DNA from: Pseudomonas putida
GTDB lineage: Bacteria; Pseudomonadota; Gammaproteobacteria; Pseudomonadales; Pseudomonadaceae
Length of the DNA stretch: 64,000 bases
Reading direction: 5' to 3'
Assembly: GCF_002741075.1 (NCBI RefSeq)
Contig: NZ_CP016634.1
Span: 2,030,501 to 2,094,500 of the forward strand
Shown: in pieces, positions 57,463-64,000 of the stretch
Layout of the letters: each line of letters begins with the position of its first letter
How positions within the stretch are numbered: the stretch's first letter is position 1
Program-made: the position numbers and the translations under genes
The notes under the pieces: generated by a model
The model's input: the letters and a program-made list of their open reading frames with translations, nothing else
Databases searched by the model: none
What the model was told of the DNA's origin: nothing

Positions 57463-58080
57463 ATGCTCGGCGTAACCGACTACGGTGCATTCGTTGTAGC
57501 GTTTCTCATCCTCCTGGCCATCCCCGGGCCCGGCAACTTCGCGCTGATCACCGCCACCGGCAAGGGGGGTGTCAAGGGCGGGCTGGCCGCGACCCTGGGC
57601 GTGATCCTGGGTGATCAGGTGCTGATGTGGCTGGCGGTGGCCGGCGTCGCCACGCTGCTGGCGGCCTACCCGGCGGCCTTTCACGTGGTGCAGTGGGCAG
57701 GGGCGGCTTACCTGGCCTGGCTGGGCCTGCGCATGGTGCTGAGCAAACCGGGTACCGCTGCGCGCGAAAGCCGCATGGCCGGCGGGCACTATCTGCGCCA
57801 GACCATGATGATCACCCTGCTCAACCCCAAGGCGATCATGTTCTACATGGCGTTCTTCCCACTGTTCGTCGACCCGGTGCGCCACCAGGGCGTGGTGACA
57901 TTTGCCTTCATGGCCGTGACCGTGGCCGCACTGACCTTCCTGTACGGCCTGATCGCCGTGCTGTTGACCCACTACCTGGCCGAACGCATGCGCGCCAACC
58001 CACGGGTGTCCAACCTGCTGGAGCGCCTGGCCGGCGCGTGTCTGGTGGGGTTCGGGATCAAGCTGGCGGCGATGCGCTGA
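57463..58080 (+). CDS. LysE/RhtB-family exporter
   Basis: A 205-residue membrane protein with [24 protein letters not shown] and [15 protein letters not shown], typical of LysE/RhtB amino acid exporters. GGAG lies 8 bases before the ATG. It is divergent from mbtH, with the PvdS-type box in the shared gap. The substrate is unknown. Confidence 0.88.
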   Translation: MLGVTDYGAFVVAFLILLAIPGPGNFALITATGKGGVKGGLAATLGVILGDQVLMWLAVAGVATLLAAYPAAFHVVQWAGAAYLAWLGLRMVLSKPGTAARESRMAGGHYLRQTMMITLLNPKAIMFYMAFFPLFVDPVRHQGVVTFAFMAVTVAALTFLYGLIAVLLTHYLAERMRANPRVSNLLERLAGACLVGFGIKLAAMR

Positions 58081-58083
58081 AGA

Positions 58084-58488
58084 TCAGGCGTCACGCAACA
58101 GGTCGTGGGCATCGAGCAGGCGGAAGGCCACCTGCGGGTTGCGCTCAAGGCCTCGTCGGATGGCGGCCGGAATGGCCTGGCGGGTCTTGCGGCACAGGCC
58201 GGGCTGTTCCTCCAGCTCGATGCTGATGCCGCGCATGGTACGGACCTCGTTGTAGCCGGGGGCGATACGCACGCGGATCCCCAACTGCTCGTACAGGCGC
58301 ACCTGCAGGCGCTCGAGATCATCCAGGTCCTTCAGGTGCTCCAGGCGCTCTAGCAGGCGCTTTTCTTCCTGACGGGTCAGCAGCAGGATCCGCTGGGCCT
58401 GTGGCGGGCCTTCGTGCAGCCGCTCGCGCCCGCAATCGCAGAGTGCCGGTGGGCAGGGTTGTCGAAGTGGGCGCTCGTCGAAGGTCAT
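58084..58488 (-). CDS. Small conserved cysteine-containing protein of unknown function
   Basis: A 134-residue soluble protein. The N-terminus has a cysteine cluster (PCPPALCDCGRE), followed by a leucine/charged stretch likely to form a coiled coil (ILLLTRQEEKRLLERLEHLK), then IRVRIAPGYNEVRTMRGISIELEE and a basic C-terminus. I cannot place it in a named family; the cysteines suggest a metal site. The ATG at 58488 is chosen over 58557 because the preceding frame looks non-coding. It stands alone next to a LysE gene. Confidence 0.6.
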   Translation of the reverse strand: MTFDERPLRQPCPPALCDCGRERLHEGPPQAQRILLLTRQEEKRLLERLEHLKDLDDLERLQVRLYEQLGIRVRIAPGYNEVRTMRGISIELEEQPGLCRKTRQAIPAAIRRGLERNPQVAFRLLDAHDLLRDA

Positions 58489-58708
58489 GGAGCAAGCATA
58501 GATCTTTCCCTGTCCAACTTCATGAGCACCTTGCGATTGGCTTATTGCACCGACCACCGCACTTTTCGGGCAGGCAGGGGTCTACCCCCTCTTTTGCCGT
58601 CTGCAATCGATTGCCGGCCGTTTTTTTCGCCATGCACAAAGCGGGGCCAAACGCCGTGTGCTTGTGTAGGATGGGCAGCTAGGCGCTGCCAGTCATAGGG
58701 AGATTTTC

Positions 58709-59569
58709 ATGCGCGTCCTGTCATCCGTTGCCCGCTTTGCCGCCCTGACGCTGGGCCTTGTCGCCTCGACCAGCGCCTTGGCCTTTACCGGTGAAGAAGG
58801 ACAACTGATCGAGTCGATCAATGCCTACCGCAGCCAGGCCCAGCGCTGTGGTGGCGAGGCGTCGCTGGAACTGCCTCCGCTGAACAGCGACACCCGCCTT
58901 GCCCTTTCGCCGGAGGGCACCCGCGACCTGCAACAGGCCATGAGCCGCGCCGCCTACCCCATGGTCAATGTCCAGGCCATCAGCCTGTCCGGCCCGCGCG
59001 ATGCCCGGGCGGCGATGAACGCCATCGAGGAAAGCTTCTGCCAGGTAGTGCTCGACCCACAGTTCGTCGATATCGGTGTCAGCCAGGAAGGTCGGGATTG
59101 GCGCATCGTTCTGGCCCGCCCCCTGCTCAGCGGGCGCCTGGGTGACTGGCAGGCCGAGGGCCAGAAATTGCTGCAAGCGATCAACGCCGCGCGCAAGGCG
59201 CCGCGCCAATGCGGTGGGCAACCCTTCGCCGCAGCCCCCGCCCTGAGCTGGAACAACACCCTGGCCGGCGTCGCTGCCAACCACACCCGGGCCATGGCCA
59301 ACCAGAACTTCTTCGACCATATCGACCGCGATGGCCGCACCCCTGGCGACCGGGCAGAACTGGCCGGCTACCTGTACCGGCAGATCGGCGAGAACATCGC
59401 CGCCGGTCGCGACACAGCGAACAAGGTGGTCGATGGCTGGCTCGCCAGCCCCGGCCACTGTGCCACCCTGATGAACCCGGACTTCACCGAGCTGGGCGCG
59501 GCCTATGCGGTGGACCCCAAGAGCGATGCAGGGATCTACTGGACCGGGTTATTCGGGTCGCCGCAATGA
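58709..59569 (+). CDS. Exported CAP-domain protein
   Basis: A 286-residue secreted protein. It has a signal peptide (LTLGLVASTSALA|F) and a C-terminal CAP/SCP domain with LSWNNTLAGVAANHTRAMANQNFFDHIDRDG (His/Glu site), IGENIAAGR and WLASPGHCATLMNPDFTELG. The first half resembles a degenerate CAP-like duplication with paired cysteines (QRCGGEASLELPPL against RQCGGQPFAAAPAL). Bacterial CAP proteins are poorly understood; extracellular binding or protease roles are suggested. The gap 58489-58708 holds its promoter and no other gene. Confidence 0.85.
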   Translation: MRVLSSVARFAALTLGLVASTSALAFTGEEGQLIESINAYRSQAQRCGGEASLELPPLNSDTRLALSPEGTRDLQQAMSRAAYPMVNVQAISLSGPRDARAAMNAIEESFCQVVLDPQFVDIGVSQEGRDWRIVLARPLLSGRLGDWQAEGQKLLQAINAARKAPRQCGGQPFAAAPALSWNNTLAGVAANHTRAMANQNFFDHIDRDGRTPGDRAELAGYLYRQIGENIAAGRDTANKVVDGWLASPGHCATLMNPDFTELGAAYAVDPKSDAGIYWTGLFGSPQ

Positions 59570-59603
59570 TTGCCGTGGGTGTGTTTGCAACGCCGGGGGA
59601 GAC

Positions 59604-60581
59604 TCACTCCCCTAGCCTTCCCGAGGCGCGCAGCGCCAATGCCGTGCAGCCAAACCGGCGTCGTACGCACTTGCCCAAATAGCTGACATCCCCCAACCCA
59701 ACCTCATCGGCGATCTGCGCCAAGCCGTGGCTTGAGTTGAGCAACCGCCAGCGCGCCTGCTGCAGGCGCATCTCAAGCCACCAGGCCTTGGCACTCATGC
59801 CGTGGCTGGCCTGAAACTGGCGGTCCAGCTGACGCCGACTGATCCCCAACTCCGCCGCCAGTTGTTCAAGCGTCAGCCGCGACCCCAGGTGATGGCGCAT
59901 CAGCGCAGTCGCTCGCTGCACCCCACGTCCCTGCCCAGGCCCCTGCTCCAGCGAGCGCAAGGCGTGGCGGCTGTCACGGGTCTCGTCCACGAGCATGTCG
60001 GCCAAGCCCTTGAGTGCTCGCGTCCGGCCACAGGCGCGCGACAACAGCGCCACCGCCAGGTCGATGGCCGCCGTGCCCCCGGCGCAGGAGATCCGGGCGC
60101 CATCGATACAAAACAACTGCTCGCGCAGCACCTGCACAGAGGGAAACGAAGCGCGAAATTCCGCCTCGTGCCGCCAATGCACCACCACCTTGTGGCCTTC
60201 GAGCAAACCGCTGGCGGCCAACAGAAACACCGCATTGTCGACACACACCAGCTTCACCCCCGCCCGGGCGGCGCGCTTGAGCAGGGCTTGGTAGCGCGGA
60301 GCCAACGCCGCCGTGGCCGCCGCACTGCGCCCTCCGAACAGCACCAGATAGTCATAGCCTTTGAAATCCACCGATTGCGCCGTGGCCTGCACCTGAACCA
60401 CAGCGCCACTGCTCGAAGGGACGGGATCGGCGGTCAGGCCCAGCAGCGTCCAGCTGCAATAGCGTTGGCGACTGTAGTCTTCGTCGTCGGCGCTGAAGCG
60501 CAGCTTGTCGAGGAAGGCACCGAACGGCAGCAAGGCGAATTCCGGCAAGGGCACGATCAACAGGCGGATGTCAGGGGTCAT
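59604..60581 (-). CDS. GlxA-type AraC regulator with amidotransferase-like sensor
   Basis: A 325-residue protein. The N-terminal two thirds is a DJ-1/PfpI-like domain (YLVLFGGRSAAATAAL, ISCAGGTAAIDLAVALL) and the C-terminal 90 residues are an AraC HTH pair (LTLEQLAAELGISRRQLDRQF, LAQIADEVGLGDVSYLGKCV). Relatives (GbdR, ArgR-like) sense betaines or amino acids. It is divergent from the LysE-type exporter at 60683, a likely target. Start 60581 (MTPDIRL) or 60596. Confidence 0.86.
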   Translation of the reverse strand: MTPDIRLLIVPLPEFALLPFGAFLDKLRFSADDEDYSRQRYCSWTLLGLTADPVPSSSGAVVQVQATAQSVDFKGYDYLVLFGGRSAAATAALAPRYQALLKRAARAGVKLVCVDNAVFLLAASGLLEGHKVVVHWRHEAEFRASFPSVQVLREQLFCIDGARISCAGGTAAIDLAVALLSRACGRTRALKGLADMLVDETRDSRHALRSLEQGPGQGRGVQRATALMRHHLGSRLTLEQLAAELGISRRQLDRQFQASHGMSAKAWWLEMRLQQARWRLLNSSHGLAQIADEVGLGDVSYLGKCVRRRFGCTALALRASGRLGE

Positions 60582-60682
60582 GCAAGGCGCGTCCATAAAT
60601 AACCGCAGGATGTCCAGATACTACCTTATGAATCCCGACGCTTACCCTAGACTGGCGCTTTTCAGACCCAAAGGCATTCTCC

Positions 60683-61294
60683 ATGGCACTGGATACCTGG
60701 CTCATCTACCTGCTGGCCAGCATCGGCTTGTCCCTGACCCCCGGTCCGAACAGCCTGCTGGCCCTGACTCACGGAGCACTCTACGGGGCCCGTCGCACTT
60801 TGTTCACCATCGTTGGCGGCGTATTCGGCTTCAGCGCACTGATCGCCTTGGCGATGTTTGGCCTCAGTGCGCTGTTGCACACCTCGGCCTCACTGCTGCA
60901 GGTGCTCAAATGGGTGGGCGGAGCCTATTTGCTGTGGCTGGGCATCCAGCTCTGGCGCAGCCCGGCGATGCGCCTGGAACTTGCCGAGGGCGCCGCGCGC
61001 CTGGGCAATGGCGGGCTGTTCCGCCAGGGCTTCCTGTCGGCCATGGCCAACCCCAAGGTGCTGTTGTTCTATGGAGCCTTTCTGCCGCAGTTCATCGACC
61101 CACAGCGCGGGCTGACGATGCAGTTCGTGATCATGGCGGCGACCTTTGCCAGCGTGGAGTTCGTGGTCGAGTACCTGCTGGCGCGCCTGGCCTTCCGCGT
61201 GCGGCCTTGGCTGGCGAAGGGTGGCCGCGGCTTCAATCGCTGCTGCGGGACCTTGTTCGCGCTGATCGGCGTGGCGCTGCCACTGGGCCGTTGA
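60683..61294 (+). CDS. LysE/RhtB-family amino acid exporter
   Basis: A 203-residue membrane exporter with LTPGPNSLLAL near the start and ANPKVLLFYGAFLPQFID mid-protein, of the homoserine/threonine-exporter type. It faces the GlxA-type regulator, 101 bp away, giving a typical regulator/exporter pair. A cupin gene follows after 48 bases. Confidence 0.88.
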   Translation: MALDTWLIYLLASIGLSLTPGPNSLLALTHGALYGARRTLFTIVGGVFGFSALIALAMFGLSALLHTSASLLQVLKWVGGAYLLWLGIQLWRSPAMRLELAEGAARLGNGGLFRQGFLSAMANPKVLLFYGAFLPQFIDPQRGLTMQFVIMAATFASVEFVVEYLLARLAFRVRPWLAKGGRGFNRCCGTLFALIGVALPLGR

Positions 61295-61342
61295 GCCGGG
61301 GCTACACTCAGGAGCCTGACGAGCGTAACGCGCGAGGCCCCT

Positions 61343-61672
61343 ATGCCCGACAACCTGTTCACCGACCTTCCCCCCCTTGACCCACACGCTACCGAGCCGT
61401 TCGACGCATTACTCAATCGTCCGGGCTTGCGCATCGAACGCATCGTCTCCAGTGGCCAGGCCAGCCCACCTGGCTTCTGGTATGACCAGGCCGAAGGTGA
61501 ATGGGTGCTGCTGCTCAGCGGCAGTGCCGGGCTCAGGCTCGAACACGAGCCACAAGCGCGGGTGCTGCGCCCCGGCGATCACCTGGACATCCCGGCCCAT
61601 TGCCGGCATCGGGTAGAGTGGACCGAGGCCGGCGCGGCCACGGTATGGCTGGCGGTGTTCTACGGCAGCTGA
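61343..61672 (+). CDS. Small cupin-domain protein
   Basis: A 109-residue single-domain cupin. The two motifs are GEWVLLLSGSAGLRLE and PGDHLDIPAHCRHRVEWT, supporting a metal-binding or sugar/small-molecule-binding barrel. It overlaps the 3' end of the convergent MATE gene by 13 bases. Function unknown. Confidence 0.8.
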   Translation: MPDNLFTDLPPLDPHATEPFDALLNRPGLRIERIVSSGQASPPGFWYDQAEGEWVLLLSGSAGLRLEHEPQARVLRPGDHLDIPAHCRHRVEWTEAGAATVWLAVFYGS

Positions 61673-63030
61673 GGCTGAACCACACCGATTGGCCCACCCT
61701 GCAACCGGTAGAAACGCCAAGGCAGCATCACTGCTGCCACCGCCAGGCCGCAGGCAAAACCGACCCAGACCCCGACCGGGCCCAACGGCGAATGAAACGC
61801 CAGGCCATAGCTGAGCGGCAGCGCCAGCAGCCAATAGCTGACCAAGGTCACGCCCACCGGCCAGCGGTAGTCCTGCAATCCACGCAAGGCGCCTAGGGCC
61901 GTGGACTGCAAACCATCGGCGATCTGCATGGTCGCGACCACCACGAACATCGGCACAGCGATGGCGATCACCTGAGGGTCGTCGCTCATGGCCTCGGCGA
62001 TCGCCCGGCCAAACACCACCAGCAGCAAGGTACTGGCCACCATCCAGGCGCTGACGCTGATGAACGTGGCGCTGCCAATGGCTTTGATCCGCGCGGTTTC
62101 GCCACGTCCCTGAGCCTGGCTGATGCGGATGCTCACCGCCGCCGCCATGCCCAACGGCAACATGTACAGCAACGAGCCGATCGATTGCACCACCTGGTTG
62201 GCAGCCAGCGCCGCAGTGCCCAGCCAGCCCAGCATCCAGGCCGCGATCACCATGGCGCCAGCCTCGGCCAGGTAACCCAACCCCAGCGGCCACCCCTCCC
62301 CCATCAGCATGCGCCAGGCCAGGCGCGGGCCCAGGGGCGTTTGTCGGTAGGCCGACAGCGAAGGCGCCAGACGCCAATAGGCAAACGCCAGCAGCACCGC
62401 CAGGGACTCGGCCAGCACACTGGCGACACCAGCGCCCATCAAGCCCAGGGCTGGCAGCCCGAAGTGGCCGTGGATCAGGCCATAGCTCAAGGGGATGTTG
62501 AACACCACCGCACTCATCACCACCAGCACCGCCACCCACGGACGACCGATGGCTTCAAGCACGTCCTTGAACACCACGGCCAGGCAGAACGGGATCAAGA
62601 ACACCGCCATGGCCTGCCAGTACGGCGTCAGCAGTTTTATGTCCGGCAACGGCACGCCGGCCCATTGCAGCACCGGCAGGATGCCGAGCATCGCCAGGCA
62701 GCCGAGGGTGCCGACCAACAGGCCGTAACCCAGCCCCGCGCGCAATGTACGTGCCACGGCGTCGGTATCGCCGGCACCGAAGGCATGGCCCACCCGCACG
62801 CTGAGGGTGGCGAGCATCCCGTAGAGCCCGGCGTGGAAGATCAACCCGGCACTGGCCGTAAGCGACACGCAGGCCAGCACCAGCGTCCCCAGCGAGGCCA
62901 GCATCAGCGTGTCTGTCAGGCTGATCAGCTCACTGGCCGAGAGGCCCAGCACCAGCGGCAAAGCCAGGCGCAGCAAGCCCGGAAGCTCGGCAAGCCAAGT
63001 GCGTTGAGGGTGCGACAAGGGCGCGGACAT
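61660..63030 (-). CDS. norM: MATE-family multidrug efflux pump
   Basis: A 456-residue MATE transporter with twelve predicted helices (two halves), e.g. SLTDTLMLASLGTLVLA, GVLPLPDI-type loops and LNQ/TQ-like segments in the NorM pattern (RIRISQAQGRGE near the middle of half two; here SIRISQAQGRGET). It exports drugs or dyes by cation antiport. GGAGG lies 8 bases before the ATG at 63030. Divergent from a TetR gene, with two operators between. Confidence 0.85.
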   Translation of the reverse strand: MSAPLSHPQRTWLAELPGLLRLALPLVLGLSASELISLTDTLMLASLGTLVLACVSLTASAGLIFHAGLYGMLATLSVRVGHAFGAGDTDAVARTLRAGLGYGLLVGTLGCLAMLGILPVLQWAGVPLPDIKLLTPYWQAMAVFLIPFCLAVVFKDVLEAIGRPWVAVLVVMSAVVFNIPLSYGLIHGHFGLPALGLMGAGVASVLAESLAVLLAFAYWRLAPSLSAYRQTPLGPRLAWRMLMGEGWPLGLGYLAEAGAMVIAAWMLGWLGTAALAANQVVQSIGSLLYMLPLGMAAAVSIRISQAQGRGETARIKAIGSATFISVSAWMVASTLLLVVFGRAIAEAMSDDPQVIAIAVPMFVVVATMQIADGLQSTALGALRGLQDYRWPVGVTLVSYWLLALPLSYGLAFHSPLGPVGVWVGFACGLAVAAVMLPWRFYRLQGGPIGVVQPQLP

Positions 63031-63049
63031 GGGACAAACCTCCAATTAG

Positions 63050-63097
63050 CATACGCCGCGTATGTTAATACACCCTTATTGACATACGCAACGTATG
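63050..63097. promoter_or_regulatory. Two TetR-type operators between MATE and TetR genes
   Basis: CATACGC, c, GCGTATG at 63050-63064 and CATACG, caa, CGTATG at 63083-63097 are two near-identical palindromes, 33 bp apart centre to centre (three turns). They lie in the 103-bp divergent region, so a dimer of the regulator can cover both promoters. Confidence 0.75.
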
Positions 63098-63133
63098 CTA
63101 ATTTGCGCTCATCGTATTTCCCTGGAGTTGCCG

Positions 63134-63742
63134 ATGCCTGCCCCTCGTCGTACCCGCGCCGCCATGAGCGCCGAAACCACCGAGCGACTGATCGCTGTGG
63201 CCCGCCGCCAGTTTGCCGAAAAAGGCTTCACCGCCGTGGTCATGGACGAACTCTGCGCCGAGGCCGATCTCACCCGGGGCGCCTTGCATCATCATTTCGG
63301 CGGCAAGGCCGGACTGTTCACCGCCGTGGTGACCCACCTGCTCGACGAGATCAACCAGGCGCTCGATGAGCGTTTCGCCACCCATACCGATCCGTGGGAG
63401 GGATACCTGGACACCTATCTGCACTACTACGACCTGCTCCACGACCCTGCCTTGCGCCGGATCCTGCTGCAGGATGCCCCCGCCGTGCTCGGCCCCCGCC
63501 TGCGTGAACTCGAAGAAGAAAGCTACATCGGCCCCATGGCCGCTGGATTGATGGACCTGCAGCAGGCCGGCGTACTGCGTGACTTCGACCCAGTGGCGAT
63601 GGCGCATCTGATCAACGGAGCGATGGGCGACAGCGGCATGTGGGTGATTGCCCAGGATGACCCGCAACAGGCGGCTGAACGGGTCAAGACAGCCCTCAAG
63701 TGCTTGATGGAAGGCCTGCGCCGCCCCGAATCCATGGTTTGA
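63134..63742 (+). CDS. TetR-family repressor of the MATE pump
   Basis: A 202-residue regulator. The N-terminal HTH has TTERLIAVARRQFAEKGFTAVVMDELCAEADLTRGALHHHF (cut in parts: RRQFAEKGF, LTRGALHHHFGGK). The C-terminal ligand domain is helical. GGAG lies 8 bases before the ATG at 63134. It is divergent from the MATE gene and probably binds the two palindromes at 63050 and 63083. Confidence 0.88.
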   Translation: MPAPRRTRAAMSAETTERLIAVARRQFAEKGFTAVVMDELCAEADLTRGALHHHFGGKAGLFTAVVTHLLDEINQALDERFATHTDPWEGYLDTYLHYYDLLHDPALRRILLQDAPAVLGPRLRELEEESYIGPMAAGLMDLQQAGVLRDFDPVAMAHLINGAMGDSGMWVIAQDDPQQAAERVKTALKCLMEGLRRPESMV

Positions 63743-63876
63743 CGGCAAAAACCTTTTTGCGCTTTCAGAGGGCATTCTTTGGCGATTTTCGCCGCATGAT
63801 CTAATCTTTTTATCGATATTTTGTTGATCAAGACCTGCGACAATCTGCCCTGAAAAATAATGTACCAACTTGTTAA

Positions 63877-63888
63877 TTAGCTAGCTAA
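63877..63888. promoter_or_regulatory. 12-bp palindrome upstream of the last gene
   Basis: TTAGCTAGCTAA is a perfect 12-bp palindrome about 43 bases before the ATG at 63931, in an AT-rich promoter-like stretch. A binding site is plausible; the regulator is unknown. Confidence 0.4.
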
Positions 63889-63930
63889 GGGCCTAAACTG
63901 CGCAGAGTCCCACCTGCGAGATCCCTGGCA

Positions 63931-64000
63931 ATGACACAGACACCCCGCGCCTCTGGCGCCTCAACATTCATCTTGGTCGGGCTCGGCGTGATCATCGCCT
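63931..64000 (+). CDS. N-terminal start of a membrane protein (3' end outside window)
   Basis: The first 23 codons (MTQTPRASGAS then FILVGLGVIIA) begin a transmembrane helix. The start resembles that of membrane-bound PQQ dehydrogenases, which open with a helix of this type, but too little is visible for a call. The window ends in the frame. Confidence 0.5.
   Translation, partial: MTQTPRASGASTFILVGLGVIIA

Overview
The window looks like a chromosomal segment of a fluorescent pseudomonad, most likely of the Pseudomonas putida group. The evidence is the high GC content, dispersed REP-like palindromes, a lexA2-imuA-imuB-dnaE2 mutagenesis cassette, a pobA/pobR pair, a CrcY-type Crc/Hfq-sequestering RNA between mvaB and an mgtC gene, an mbtH-thioesterase pair behind a PvdS-type promoter, and many Pseudomonas-type transporter/regulator pairs. 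I found no rRNA, tRNA, CRISPR array, prophage or origin. The only complete mobile element I see is one IS3-family insertion sequence at about 23.5-25.2 kb.

Region by region. 0-9 kb: the tail of a hybrid sensor kinase, a cytosine-deaminase-like enzyme, a DJ-1/PfpI protein, hpd (tyrosine catabolism) flanked by two CSS-domain membrane proteins (one with and one without an EAL phosphodiesterase domain), a RarD-type exporter and a TerC-CBS-CorC membrane protein. 9-16.4 kb: a LysE exporter with an AraC regulator, a protein with a predicted MOA-type cysteine-protease triad, then the ketone-body/short-chain fatty acid operon atoD-atoA-atoE with a divergent LysR gene and an aldo/keto reductase. 16.4-22.2 kb: the SOS mutagenesis operon lexA2-imuA-imuB-dnaE2. 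22.2-25.8 kb: a decayed stretch with a broken HAD phosphatase, a DUF899 gene with an abnormal 3' end, the IS3 element, and about 640 bp of repeats without a gene.

25.8-34.6 kb: a LysR regulator, gamma-glutamyltransferase, an exported ankyrin protein, pobA/pobR (4-hydroxybenzoate), liuR-mvaB (leucine/acetoacetate catabolism), the CrcY RNA with a sigma-54 promoter, and mgtC. 34.6-41.9 kb: ccoG, a MocR regulator, a short-chain dehydrogenase and a marR-emrA-emrB drug-efflux operon with a perfect palindromic operator. 41.9-47.6 kb: a soluble PAS kinase and a FixJ-type regulator divergent from an acyl-CoA synthetase/acyl-CoA dehydrogenase pair. 47.7-54.6 kb: an orphan FecR, a Na+/H+ antiporter-family carrier, a chemoreceptor, and a betaine-type binding protein and permease without an ATPase. 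54.6-64 kb: a DUF1615 lipoprotein, an isochorismatase-like hydrolase, a type II thioesterase and MbtH (probably pyoverdine-linked), two more LysE-type exporters, a CAP-domain protein, a GlxA-type regulator, a cupin, a MATE pump with its TetR regulator, and the first codons of another membrane protein.

The overall picture is catabolic and stress versatility: aromatic, ketone-body and acyl-CoA degradation, with carbon catabolite control built into the same stretch (CrcY), SOS mutagenesis, multidrug efflux and iron-limitation functions. I do not see a clearly new multi-gene system. The least-explained single genes are the MOA-protease-like protein (10390-11427), the EAL-less CSS protein (2482-3288) and the small cysteine-containing protein (58084-58488).
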